This document shows positions 23,733-31,139 of a stretch of 35,904 nt of DNA, one piece after another. How positions within the stretch are numbered: the first letter of the stretch is position 1; every line of letters begins with the position of its first letter. Position numbers and translations under genes: made by a program. This stretch comes from Brevundimonas bullata (GTDB lineage Bacteria; Pseudomonadota; Alphaproteobacteria; Caulobacterales; Caulobacteraceae), in assembly GCF_003350205.1 (NCBI RefSeq), contig NZ_QLLC01000031.1, positions 1 to 35,904 on the forward strand, written 5' to 3'. The notes beneath the pieces were generated by a model that saw nothing but the letters and a program-made list of their open reading frames with translations, had not been told where the DNA came from and did not search any database.

Positions 23733-24116
23733 CTAGTGAACCATAAAGCTGACCGAGCCGGACATCTTGTGGCCGTCCGGGCCCTCGGCGGTCCAGGCGG
23801 CAGTGTAGGTTCCTGGGGCCAGACGCGGAAGAGCCACGCCGACGGTCGCGGCGGCGGGCGCTGCGGGGACACCCACTTCGACCGGGGCCTGACCTTCGGC
23901 GGTGAGCGTGACCGTCTTGAGGACCATCGCATGCGGGAAGGTGACGCTGAAGCGTTCCGGCGAGCCCTGGGTCATCGCCCCGTCCGCGGGAGCCGTCGTG
24001 ACTCCCGACTGGGTCGCGGCGGCCTGCGCCGGCATGCTGTGGCCGGCGTGCGGATCCTGGGCGGAGGCGGCGCCGGCGAAAGCCAGGGCCGCCGTGAGGG
24101 TGAGAATGCGGATCAT
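23733..24116 (-). CDS. CopC-domain periplasmic copper-binding protein
   Basis: 127 aa. Signal peptide about 1-19 (TAALAFAGAASA), then DPHAGHSMPA, the same metal-binding octapeptide repeated in CopB. The CopC/YobA beta-barrel core follows (FSVTFPHAMVLKTVTLTAEG ... PLRLAPGTYTAAW-like ... GPDGHKMSGSVSFMVH), with DGHKMSG corresponding to the Cu(II) loop. AAGGAG lies 8 nt before ATG 24116. It stands just behind copB and may ferry copper in the periplasm. A second, more canonical CopC lies at 30225-30587. Confidence 0.85.
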   Translation of the reverse strand: MIRILTLTAALAFAGAASAQDPHAGHSMPAQAAATQSGVTTAPADGAMTQGSPERFSVTFPHAMVLKTVTLTAEGQAPVEVGVPAAPAAATVGVALPRLAPGTYTAAWTAEGPDGHKMSGSVSFMVH

Positions 24117-24133
24117 GGGGTGGTCTCCTTCGG

Positions 24134-25330
24134 TTAGAACCAGGCCTTGAGGCCGACGATGAACCGGGTGTCCTCGGCCTCGCCGCCGCGGGCTTCGATG
24201 TAGCCGGCTGTGTCTCCGAGCGCGCGGCTCCACTCGACGCCGACATAGGGGGCGAACTCCTTGCGGAACTCGTAGCGCAGTCGCAGGCCCGCCTCGACCG
24301 AGGACACGCCCGAGCCGATCTCCAGTTCCGGAATGTCGCTGGCCGAAGCGTCGATTTCGAGGCGCGGCTGAAGGATCAGGCGCTGGGTGATGCGCTGGTC
24401 GTATTCGGCCTCGAGGCGGGCGGTGAGGTCGCCTTCGGTCGACAGGAAGGCGGCGGCGTCGACTTCCCACCAGTAGGGCGCCAGTCCCTGAAGGCCGAGC
24501 ACCAGATGGGTCGTGTCCTCGCCCTCGGGACGGAAGTCCTGCCGCACGCCAGCCTGCACGTCCCAGAACGGGGAGACGGCGCGGCTGTAGAGGGCCTGAA
24601 CCTCGGCTTCCTCCAGGTCGCCGCCGAAATCGCCTTCGCCCTCAGACTTCCACCAGAACCGGTTGATGTCGCCCCCGCTCCAGCCCTGGACGTCCCAGAG
24701 CCAGGACTCCTCATCATCGCCAAGGCCAACCTCGAGACGGTCGATGATGACTGCCGTGGTGCGAACGTCGCCGTTCTCGCGGACCAGGGTCTGGCGCGCG
24801 GCGGCCATCGCCTCGGCGCCAAAGACGAGATCGGCGGCGTGGGACGGAGCGCCCAGGGCGGCGGCCGGCAGCGGGTCTTCCGGAGGACGGCCGGGATTGT
24901 CTGCGCTGGTCGGCGTATCGGGCGGTCCCATGCTCATCGTCGACATGTCATGTGCGGCGTGGGCATCGGCCGGGGCAGAGGGCATGGCGGACATGTCATG
25001 GCCCGCATGCGGATCGGGCTGGGCGGGCGCCGGGGCCGTCATATCGTGGCCCGTATGGGGATCGGCGGCGGCGGGCGGAGCCGGCATCTGGTGGCCCGCG
25101 TGGGGATCGGCCGCGGGCGCCGTCTGCGCTGGCGGCATGACGTGGCCGGCGTGCGGATCCTGCTCGGCGGGCCGTGCGGGCGTCTGAGGCGCGGCTGCTG
25201 GAGCCGGGGCGGCGCGCGGCGGCGCCGGGGGCGCCGGCATCGTATGGCCCGCGTGGGGATCCTGGGCCTGGGCGCTGAGCGCGCCGGCGGCGAGGATCAG
25301 GGGCGCGAGGGCGATGGCGAGGCGGTTCAT
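24134..25330 (-). CDS. copB: outer membrane copper resistance protein CopB
   Basis: 398 aa. Signal peptide 1-22 (cut after AQA), then six DPHAGHxM-like repeats (residues 24-129) in a Pro/Ala-rich region that binds copper. The C-terminal half is a CopB beta-barrel: DVRTTAVIIDRLEVGLGDDE, NRFWWKSEGEGDFGG, VQALYSRAVSPFWDVQAGVR, and the end YVGVEWSRALG ... FIVGLKAWF with terminal aromatic residue. It passes or holds copper at the outer membrane. ATG 25330 overlaps the copA stop (ATGA). Confidence 0.93.
   Translation of the reverse strand: MNRLAIALAPLILAAGALSAQAQDPHAGHTMPAPPAPPRAAPAPAAAPQTPARPAEQDPHAGHVMPPAQTAPAADPHAGHQMPAPPAAADPHTGHDMTAPAPAQPDPHAGHDMSAMPSAPADAHAAHDMSTMSMGPPDTPTSADNPGRPPEDPLPAAALGAPSHAADLVFGAEAMAAARQTLVRENGDVRTTAVIIDRLEVGLGDDEESWLWDVQGWSGGDINRFWWKSEGEGDFGGDLEEAEVQALYSRAVSPFWDVQAGVRQDFRPEGEDTTHLVLGLQGLAPYWWEVDAAAFLSTEGDLTARLEAEYDQRITQRLILQPRLEIDASASDIPELEIGSGVSSVEAGLRLRYEFRKEFAPYVGVEWSRALGDTAGYIEARGGEAEDTRFIVGLKAWF
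24944..25261 (-). repeat. DPHAGHxM copper-binding repeats in CopB
   Basis: Six octapeptides at residues 24-31, 58-65, 75-82, 90-97, 106-113 and 122-129: DPHAGHTM, DPHAGHVM, DPHAGHQM, DPHTGHDM, DPHAGHDM and the degenerate DAHAAHDM, separated by variable Pro/Ala linkers. Each holds two His and one Met. A seventh copy, DPHAGHSM, opens the mature CopC-like protein of the next gene. Confidence 0.9.
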
Positions 25331-27105
25331 CGGGCGGCTCCGTCCATGGGCCGCACCGTCACAACGTTGAACATGCCGGCATGCATGTGCATCAGCATAT
25401 GGCAATGGAAGGCCCAGTCCCCGGGCGCGTCTGCGGTCAGGTCGAAGGTCACCTTGCCGCCCGGCGCGACGTTGACCGTGTGCTTCAGCGGCTGATGCCC
25501 GGCGGGGCCGCCGGTCACCAGTTCGAAGAAATGGCCGTGCAGGTGGATGGGGTGCGCCATCATGGTGTCGTTGACCAGCGTCACGCGCACCCGCTCGTTA
25601 CGCTCGAACCGGATCGGCTCGACCAACTCCGAGAACTTGCGCCCGTCGAAGCCCCACATGAACCGCTCCATATTGCCGGTCAGGTGGATTTCCATCGTTC
25701 GTGACGGCGGGCGTTGGTCCTTGTTGGGGGCCAGCGACACCAGGTCGGTGTAGACGAGGACGCGGTGGCCGACGTTTGTGAGCCCGATCGGACGCTCGCC
25801 GAGCCGGTTGGCGGGGGCCATGGCGATCGCGTCTACGCCCACGCCGACCGCCATGTCCGGCGGAGCGTTCTCAGGATCGCGCATGTTCATGCCGGCCATG
25901 GACATGCCGGCCATGTCGTCGGCCGGAGCCGCGGCCTGGGCGGACGCTCCGTGGTCCATCCCGGCCATGGCGCCGTGATCCATGCCGCCCATGCCCATGT
26001 CGCGCATGGTGAGGTTCGGAACCTCGCGCAGCGGCGGAACCTCCGCCGTCATCCCGAGACGCGGGGCCAAGGTCGCCCGCCCCATGCCCGAGCGGTCGAT
26101 CGCCTCCGAAACGATAGTGTAGGCGCGGTCCTCGGTCGGCGTGACGATCACGTCATAGGTCTCGGCGACCGAGATCTGGAACTCATCGGTCTCGACCGGG
26201 CGCACGTTCTCGCCGTCGGCCTGGACCACCGTCATGGGCAGGCCGGGGATGCGGATGTTGAAGATCGACATGGCGGAGGCGTTGATGATCCGAAGGCGCA
26301 CCCGCTCGCCGGGCCGGAACAGGCCGGTCCAGTTCTCCTGCGGTCCGTGGCCATTGATCAGATAGGTGTAGGTCGAACCGTTGACGTCGAGGATGTCGCG
26401 CGGGTCCATCCGCATCTGGCCCCACATGCGCCGCTCCTCCAGGCTCATGCGGTCGCTGCCGTCCATGAGGCCCGCGAGGGTGGTGCGTTGCTGGTTGAAG
26501 TAGCCGGGGCTCTTCTTCAGCTTGGCCAGAATTTCGTGCGGATGCATGAAGCTCCAGTCCGAAAGGACCAGCACATGCTCGCGGTCGTAGGCGACCGGAT
26601 CGGCGCCCGCGGGATCGATGACAATCGGGCCGTAGTGCCCCATCGCCTCCTGCAGGTTGGAGTGGCTGTGATACCAGAAGGTGCCCGACTGCCTGATCGG
26701 GAACTCATAGACGAAGGTCTCGCGCGCCTTGATGCCGGGGAAGCTGATGCCCGGCACGCCATCCATCTGGAACGGGACCAGCAGGCCATGCCAGTGGATC
26801 GAGGTGTCCTCGTCCAGAGTATTGGCGACCGAAAGTCGGACGTTCTGGCCTTCGCGCAGGCGCAGCAACGGCGCTGGCAGAACGCCGTTGATCGTCACGG
26901 CGTGGCCCGTGCGCCCCCCGACCGTGAAGGGCGAGTGACCCACCGTCAGATCGATATTCGGGCCCGTTAGCGTCGGCAGGTCGGCCCGCAGACCCTGCGA
27001 CCCCGTCTGCGCCCAGGCGGGGAGCAGGCTTTGCAGCCCCAGCAAGCCGCCGCCGACGGCGGCGCCACGGAGAAGCGTTCGGCGATCGAGGCGGGGCGTG
27101 GACAT
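25327..27105 (-). CDS. copA: multicopper oxidase CopA
   Basis: 592-aa periplasmic multicopper oxidase (PcoA/CopA type) that oxidises Cu(I). N-terminal Tat signal RRTLLRG (residues 8-14) with cut after AWA. Type 2/3 copper ligands: HWHG (104-107), HSH (146-148), HPIHLHGHFF (about 530) and HCHMLMHMHAGM (567-578), so all three cupredoxin domains are complete. A Met-rich segment (MRDMGMGGMDHG, MDHG, MAGMSMAGMNM; about 363-408) is the CopA-type copper-sensing loop. It is the first gene behind the CueR-type promoter 27207-27237 and overlaps copB by ATGA. A Cnr-type sigma gene ends 145 bp upstream of its start. Confidence 0.95.
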   Translation of the reverse strand: MSTPRLDRRTLLRGAAVGGGLLGLQSLLPAWAQTGSQGLRADLPTLTGPNIDLTVGHSPFTVGGRTGHAVTINGVLPAPLLRLREGQNVRLSVANTLDEDTSIHWHGLLVPFQMDGVPGISFPGIKARETFVYEFPIRQSGTFWYHSHSNLQEAMGHYGPIVIDPAGADPVAYDREHVLVLSDWSFMHPHEILAKLKKSPGYFNQQRTTLAGLMDGSDRMSLEERRMWGQMRMDPRDILDVNGSTYTYLINGHGPQENWTGLFRPGERVRLRIINASAMSIFNIRIPGLPMTVVQADGENVRPVETDEFQISVAETYDVIVTPTEDRAYTIVSEAIDRSGMGRATLAPRLGMTAEVPPLREVPNLTMRDMGMGGMDHGAMAGMDHGASAQAAAPADDMAGMSMAGMNMRDPENAPPDMAVGVGVDAIAMAPANRLGERPIGLTNVGHRVLVYTDLVSLAPNKDQRPPSRTMEIHLTGNMERFMWGFDGRKFSELVEPIRFERNERVRVTLVNDTMMAHPIHLHGHFFELVTGGPAGHQPLKHTVNVAPGGKVTFDLTADAPGDWAFHCHMLMHMHAGMFNVVTVRPMDGAAR

Positions 27106-27206
27106 CAGCGAGAAGTTCCCTGGCCGGCTATTGAGCCGTTCGTTCAGATACGCATCCCGAGGGCGAACCCCTTGCGTCAGGGCGCCGCAGCGGTCGGAAT
27201 CGCAGC

Positions 27207-27237
27207 CTTGTGCACCTTCCCATCATGGCAAGGTCAA
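27207..27237 (-). promoter_or_regulatory. CueR-type promoter of copA(MCO)BC
   Basis: Minus strand: -35 TTGACC (27232-27237), 19-bp spacer, -10 position CACAAG (27207-27212). The dyad arms ACCTTGCC and GGGAAGGT (27214-27234) match the CueR box ACCTTCC...GGAAGGT. About 100 nt of 5' leader separates it from the copA ATG. Confidence 0.7.
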
Positions 27238-27250
27238 GGGCGCCCGTCGT

Positions 27251-27799
27251 TCAGGCCAGGATTTCCGCCAGCTTCCTGCGGGCGCGGGCGATGCGGGTTT
27301 CCACAGCCTTGGGCGTCAGGCTCAGGATGGCGGCGATCTCGGCATGGGATCGTCCTTCCAGCGCGGCCAGCAGGAGCGGCGCCTTCAGGGCGTCCGGCAG
27401 ATCGGACAGGGCGCGTTGCAGCGCCTCGGCCCTGCGCCGGTCGTCCAGCCGGACCTCCGGCGGGGGCGCGTCGTCGCCGATCGCCGTCGCTTCGGGCGCG
27501 TCGAGCCCCATGACCCCGCGCACGACGCGGCGCACCGCCCGTCGCCGGCTCCAGTCGCGACATTTGTTCAGGGCTATGGAGCGCAGCCAGATATCGAACG
27601 GCCGCGCCGGATCGTAGCGCCGGATCGCCAGCCAGGCTGACGAATAGGCTTCCTGCAGCACGTCGTGCGCCTCGGCCTCGTCGCCGACGTAACGGCGCAC
27701 GAACCGGTAGAGGTCGGCCTTGGTGGCGGTCATCAGGGCGGTGAAGGCGACCCGATCTTCGCCCGCCGCGCGGACCTCTATGCTGTCGTCGGCCCCCAC
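27251..27799 (-). CDS. cnrH: ECF sigma factor, CnrH-like
   Basis: 182 aa. Sigma region 2 is ALMTATKADLYRFVRRYVG, DVLQEAYSSAW and RPFDIWLRSIALNKCRDWSR. A Pro/Asp-rich link precedes region 4, LPDALKAPLLLAALEGRSHA with EIAAILSLTPKAVETRIARA. Length and domain plan are those of group IV (ECF) sigma factors. GTG start at 27799; no strong ribosome site, so coupling to cnrX 9 bp upstream is likely. Order Y-X-H copies the cobalt/nickel cnrYXH of Cupriavidus, in which CnrX senses metal and CnrY holds CnrH. Target promoters here are unknown; copABC and its own operon are candidates. Confidence 0.87.
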   Translation of the reverse strand: MGADDSIEVRAAGEDRVAFTALMTATKADLYRFVRRYVGDEAEAHDVLQEAYSSAWLAIRRYDPARPFDIWLRSIALNKCRDWSRRRAVRRVVRGVMGLDAPEATAIGDDAPPPEVRLDDRRRAEALQRALSDLPDALKAPLLLAALEGRSHAEIAAILSLTPKAVETRIARARRKLAEILA

Positions 27800-27808
27800 G
27801 CGCCGCGC

Positions 27809-28249
27809 TTAGCCGGCGTCGTCGCGAAGGCCGTCGATGACCGCCTCGTCGAACACCTCGGCCTGGGCCGGGGTCAACACGGACCGCATCTCGAAGACAT
27901 GGGCGATCGTCGCCTTCTGGAGATCGCCCATGGCGGCGTGGAAATGGTCCACCGCGGCCTGGACCTGGGGCGTGTCGCCGTCGCTGGCGGCGATGGCGGC
28001 GGCCAGCTCGCGGTTTGCGGCGCGGACCTCGGCCTCCAAGGCCGGCCGGCGCGCGGCGAACCGGGCTTCGATGACGTCGAGCCGCCGATCCTGCTCGGCG
28101 CTCAAGTCGAGCTGTTCATGGACGACGCTGTGCAGGCTGGGCGGCTGCCGCTCCCTCATGAACCAGGTCGCGCTCGCCCAGGTCGCGGCGCCGCTGGCCA
28201 GCGCGGCCAGGACCGCGGTGAGGGCGATCGATTTCCAGTTCGTCCTCAT
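27809..28249 (-). CDS. cnrX: CnrX-like periplasmic metal sensor
   Basis: 146 aa. N-terminal membrane anchor (about 8-30) and a periplasmic all-helical hairpin. The metal ligands of Cupriavidus CnrX (His42, His46, Glu63, His119, Met123) are all found here with a constant shift of two: His40, His44, Glu61, His117, Met121 (LHSVVHEQL and IAHVFEM). That is strong evidence for a working Ni/Co/Cu-type site. ATG overlaps the cnrY stop (ATGA). It would sense periplasmic metal and, with CnrY, release CnrH. Cognate metal is not settled; the neighbouring cop genes suggest copper but the site itself is the Ni/Co type. Confidence 0.85.
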   Translation of the reverse strand: MRTNWKSIALTAVLAALASGAATWASATWFMRERQPPSLHSVVHEQLDLSAEQDRRLDVIEARFAARRPALEAEVRAANRELAAAIAASDGDTPQVQAAVDHFHAAMGDLQKATIAHVFEMRSVLTPAQAEVFDEAVIDGLRDDAG

Positions 28250-28524
28250 CCCCGCACATCCAGGCTGGCGAGCGGCGACAAGCCAGCCGAAACGGTGAAG
28301 ATCCGCATCTCGGAGGGCTCCGGCCGCGGCGCCATGAGCATCAGGCCTCCGTTGGCGACGCCGATCACAAGCGCCAGCGCCACGGCGGCGAACCGAACCT
28401 GCCCCACGCGCGCCCGCTCGTGGCGCGCGCTGATCCGCGACCAGACGGCGGCCTCCAGGCCGCCCAGGCGTGCGTCGTCTGCCGGCGCGGCCGTGCGCAT
28501 GAGCCTTTCCATGTCGTCAGTCAT
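28246..28524 (-). CDS. cnrY: CnrY-like anti-sigma factor
   Basis: 92 aa. A cytosolic N-terminal stretch of about 40 residues (MTDDMERLMRTAAPADDARL) would wrap the sigma factor. One TM helix (RFAAVALALVIGVANGGLML) and a short periplasmic tail follow. Sequence identity to CnrY is not obvious; the call rests on size, topology and place at the head of a Y-X-H operon. No CnrH-type promoter could be recognised upstream. ATGA overlap with cnrX. Confidence 0.72.
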   Translation of the reverse strand: MTDDMERLMRTAAPADDARLGGLEAAVWSRISARHERARVGQVRFAAVALALVIGVANGGLMLMAPRPEPSEMRIFTVSAGLSPLASLDVRG

Positions 28525-28801
28525 CGCGCACCTGCATCACGCCCCCTCTGCCATACGCGCCGCCCTCCCCATCCCCTCACGAGGAGACAGGCCGTCTCCC
28601 GCGTAGATACCAGAGAACGACCGGGAAGAGCTTGGCGTCCGGGTAGCAGATACGAGCGCAGATCCGGCTGCGGCGGGGTTTGCTGTTTCCCACCTGCCGG
28701 TGCTGGTCTCCAATCGGCGACCGCGTATTTTTGACCCGACCGGCCGACCTCACACTGACCACGCTTCGTACATGCCGTCATAAACTCATCCGGAACCTGC
28801 C

Positions 28802-29293
28802 ATGTCCCGCACCTCTCTCGCCTTCGCCCTGTCTTTCGCCGTGCTTTCGGCGACGCCCGCCTGGGCCCAGGATCACGCGCACGGCCACACGCCGACCGCA
28901 GGTTCGGTCGCCGCCGAGGTAGCGCCCGCCGCTACGGCCGTCGACGCCTTCCACGCGGCGCTGAAGGCCGGCGACACCGCCGCCGCGCTCGCCTTGCTGG
29001 CGCCGGACGTGATGATCTTCGAGGAGGGCGGCGCGGAACGCTCGCGCGAGGAATATGCGTCCCATCACCTCGGTTCGGACGCCGCCTTCGCCGCCGCGTC
29101 CGAAGCGACGGTGGCGCGCAGGTCGGGGTGGGCCGACGGCGATGTCGCCTGGATCACCAGCGAAGGCCGCACCACGGGCCAGTTCAACCACCGGGCCGTG
29201 GACCGGCTGACGACCGAGACCATGGTGCTCAAGCGGCACGCGGACGGCTGGCGCATTCATCACATCCACTGGTCGTCGCGCGCGCCCCGCTAG
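28802..29293 (+). CDS. secreted SnoaL/DUF4440-like (NTF2-fold) protein
   Basis: 163 aa. Signal peptide 1-22 (ALSFAVLSATPAWA), then a short His segment DHAHGHTP and an NTF2/SnoaL-like alpha-beta cone: VDAFHAALKAGDTAAALALL, DVMIFEEGGAERSREEYASHH, and a final sheet DGWRIHHIHWSSR. Such domains bind small molecules or are inactive scaffolds; a periplasmic metal-linked role is only implied by the His residues and the neighbours. It is the lone plus-strand gene between cnrY and copD, with a 277-bp divergent region upstream holding a possible TTGACC -35 near 28730 but no clear dyad. Confidence 0.75.
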   Translation: MSRTSLAFALSFAVLSATPAWAQDHAHGHTPTAGSVAAEVAPAATAVDAFHAALKAGDTAAALALLAPDVMIFEEGGAERSREEYASHHLGSDAAFAAASEATVARRSGWADGDVAWITSEGRTTGQFNHRAVDRLTTETMVLKRHADGWRIHHIHWSSRAPR

Positions 29294-29305
29294 AGGTTCG
29301 CCGCA

Positions 29306-30220
29306 TCACATCGCCGACGGCGGCGCGAGCGTGCCCATCATCGCGACCAGCGCCAGCAGCACGGCTCCGACCAGCGTCTCCGCGACGACGCTGCGTCGGA
29401 GCCGTTGCAGCGCCTGTCGAGGATCCTCGCCGCGCGCCAGAACCGAGCCCAGCCCGGGCGTTAGGCGAAAGCGGTTTCCCGCCGCCAGGGCGAGCATCAG
29501 CGCGAACAGGGCGAGCTTGGCGATCAGGAGCTGACCGTAGAGGCTGGCGCCCAGGCCCGCGATGCGGTCGGGTCCGATCAGGAACCAGCTGTTCACGAGA
29601 CCGGTGAGGACAAGCAGCCCGACGGCGACCGTCCCCAGGCCGGCGAAGCCGTGCAGCGCGCGATGAAGGGCGAGGTCGTCCGGCCCGGCCCGGCGCATCA
29701 GCAGGATCGTCAGGGCGGCCAGGGCCCCCAGCCACAAGGCCGCGGCGATGGCGTGGACGATGTCCGCGACGAGATGGACAGGGCCCCCGGACCCTTCCGT
29801 CGCCGCGCCATGGCCCGTCCAGGCGAAACTGGCCGCGACGACCAGTCCGGCCGCTGCCGTCAGGCCCCAGAGCGCCCCACCTCGTTTTATGAGGGTGATC
29901 GCGAGGAGGCCGAGGAAGGCGGTCGCGGCCCGGACGACCATGGCTATGCCCAGAGCCGTGCCGGTCACCATGAAGGACAGCGACGCGGGTTGGAGGGCTT
30001 CGCTGAGCGAGCCGGCCATGACCGCGGTCTGGGCCACCAGGGCGGCGAGCGCGCCGAGCGCGACGAAGGCGGCCGCGACAATCAGCGTGGGTCGCGCCCA
30101 GCCGAGGTCCGGACCGTCCGTCTTCCGAAAGCTGTGAAGGACGAACAAGGGCGCGCCGAGAAGGACGACGGCGCCGCTGTACTGAAGCCAGCGCAGCGCG
30201 ACGACGGCGATCTCCAGCAC
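29306..30220 (-). CDS. copD: copper resistance D-family membrane protein
   Basis: 304 aa, about eight TM helices. CopD-family motifs are VVALRWLQYSGAVVLLGAPL (N-terminal His/Trp-containing helix is replaced by Arg-Trp), ASFAWTGHGAATEG, HLVADIVHAIAAALWLGALA and VNSWFLIGPDRIAGLGASLYGQLL. The paired His residues in the central helices (GH, HLVADIVH) are the proposed copper ligands. GTG start at 30220 begins 4 bp after the CopC stop. With CopC it imports or distributes copper across the inner membrane. The usual CopC-CopD order is kept. Confidence 0.9.
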   Translation of the reverse strand: MLEIAVVALRWLQYSGAVVLLGAPLFVLHSFRKTDGPDLGWARPTLIVAAAFVALGALAALVAQTAVMAGSLSEALQPASLSFMVTGTALGIAMVVRAATAFLGLLAITLIKRGGALWGLTAAAGLVVAASFAWTGHGAATEGSGGPVHLVADIVHAIAAALWLGALAALTILLMRRAGPDDLALHRALHGFAGLGTVAVGLLVLTGLVNSWFLIGPDRIAGLGASLYGQLLIAKLALFALMLALAAGNRFRLTPGLGSVLARGEDPRQALQRLRRSVVAETLVGAVLLALVAMMGTLAPPSAM

Positions 30221-30224
30221 GGCG

Positions 30225-30587
30225 TCAGCGCACCGTGAAGGTGTAGGAACCCGTCATGCGGTGGCCATCGCTCGACGCGATGCGCCAGTCGACCCGGTAG
30301 GCGCCGGCCGCCAGCGGCCGGGCCAGAACGCCCGTCAGGGTCTTGCCGTCCTCGGCGACCGCCGTGCGGATCGCGACCTTCTCCCCCGCCGCATTGACGA
30401 CGTCAAATCCGGAGAAGGCGGGAACGGTCCGCTCGCTGAACGTCAGGCTGAAAGTTCGTGGCGCGGCCACGGTGGCGTTCGGCGCGGGCGTCGCGCTCAC
30501 CAGGCGGGCGTGAGCCGCCGCCGGACCGGCGGCGAAGGCCACGGCCGCCGCGACTGCGATGAAGGGCGCGGTGTTAAAATGACGCAT
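30225..30587 (-). CDS. copC: periplasmic copper-binding protein CopC
   Basis: 120 aa. Signal peptide 1-25, cleaved to expose His as the first mature residue (AHARLVSATP), the amino-terminal Cu(II) ligand of CopC. The second half of the site is SSDGHRMTGSYTFTVR (Asp and His). The fold is a cupredoxin-like beta barrel with LTFSERTVPAFSGFDV. ATG at 30587 with GGGAG and GAGG stretches upstream. Adjacent to copD. It differs from the CopC-like gene at 23733-24116, which lacks the HAR start and has DPHAGHSM instead. Confidence 0.92.
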   Translation of the reverse strand: MRHFNTAPFIAVAAAVAFAAGPAAAHARLVSATPAPNATVAAPRTFSLTFSERTVPAFSGFDVVNAAGEKVAIRTAVAEDGKTLTGVLARPLAAGAYRVDWRIASSDGHRMTGSYTFTVR

Positions 30588-30696
30588 CCTCGGCTCCCGT
30601 CGTTTGGCCGTTGCCGGCCTTCTGTTTCTCTACGCGCCGCACCGGCGCGTCCCTCATGAAGACGACCGCGGCCGGTCCGGGACCGGCCGACACAGC

Positions 30697-30891
30697 TCAG
30701 GCGACGCCGTAGCCGGCTCGCTCGATCGCGGCCCGGACCTCGGCCTCGTCGGCGCCCTCGACCCGCAACGTCCCCGTGGCGATCTCGATCTCCACCCGCG
30801 CGGTGGGCGCGACCTCCAGCACGGCGGCCTTCACGGTCGCGGCGCACCCGCCGCAGGTCATGCGTTCAACGTTCAACTTGATTATCGTCAT
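30697..30891 (-). CDS. copZ: heavy-metal-associated domain copper chaperone
   Basis: 64 aa, a single HMA domain (beta-alpha-beta-beta-alpha-beta). Metal site is MTCGGC (residues 11-16). The rest, AAVLEVAPTARVEIEIATG and EVRAAIERAGYGVA, has the typical hydrophobic pattern. Such free HMA proteins carry Cu(I) to P1B-1 ATPases such as the one at 32720. It lies behind its own CueR-type promoter (30916-30946). It could also serve Hg or Zn, but the promoter favours copper. Confidence 0.88.
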   Translation of the reverse strand: MTIIKLNVERMTCGGCAATVKAAVLEVAPTARVEIEIATGTLRVEGADEAEVRAAIERAGYGVA

Positions 30892-30915
30892 CTCCTTTGT
30901 CGATCGACGATGAGG

Positions 30916-30946
30916 CAGGTGGGGTTTCCCAGCGTGGGAAGGTCAA
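30916..30946 (-). promoter_or_regulatory. CueR-type promoter of copZ
   Basis: Minus strand: -35 TTGACC (30941-30946), 19-bp spacer, -10 position CACCTG. Dyad arms ACCTTCCC and GGGAAACC (30923-30943) around ACGCT. Only about 25 bp separate the -10 from the copZ ATG. It faces the next CueR-type site across the 158-bp intergenic region. Confidence 0.68.
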
Positions 30947-30999
30947 GGGGGCGCTGGCTAACGATCTGAACCCGCCGGAACACAGCGATCCATGACGGC

Positions 31000-31030
31000 T
31001 TGACCTTACCAGCATTGGAAGGTGCAGCAG
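31000..31030 (+). promoter_or_regulatory. CueR-type promoter of the DUF4396 gene
   Basis: Plus strand: -35 TTGACC (31000-31005), 19-bp spacer, -10 position CAGCAG (31025-31030). Dyad arms ACCTTACC and TGGAAGGT (31003-31023). The ATG at 31050 follows with GAGGAG, so the transcript would begin in a short leader. Confidence 0.7.
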
Positions 31031-31049
31031 GAGCATCGAGGAGAACATC

Positions 31050-31124
31050 ATGACCCAATCCCCCGATCCGCATGCCCACCACGCCGCCGAAGCGCACGTC
31101 CATGAGCCCCCAGCGGCAAAGTAG
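31050..31124 (+). CDS. His-rich 24-aa frame ending in an in-frame TAG
   Basis: ATG 31050 has GAGGAG 6 nt upstream and stands directly behind a CueR-type promoter. It encodes 24 residues, rich in His (HAHHAAEAHVHE), then TAG at 31122-31124. The same reading frame continues downstream in the DUF4396 protein at 31140, whose relatives (from memory) begin with just such a His-rich head. It is therefore most likely the original N-terminus of that gene cut by a nonsense change, or less likely a true leader peptide. Confidence 0.6.
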   Translation: MTQSPDPHAHHAAEAHVHEPPAAK

Positions 31125-31139
31125 GCGCACTCCCGCGGC

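Noticed and set aside
25714..26970. 418-codon plus-strand open frame with many His/Val/Asp
   Set aside because: Antisense to the multicopper oxidase; the His richness is the complement of its Met/Val codons.
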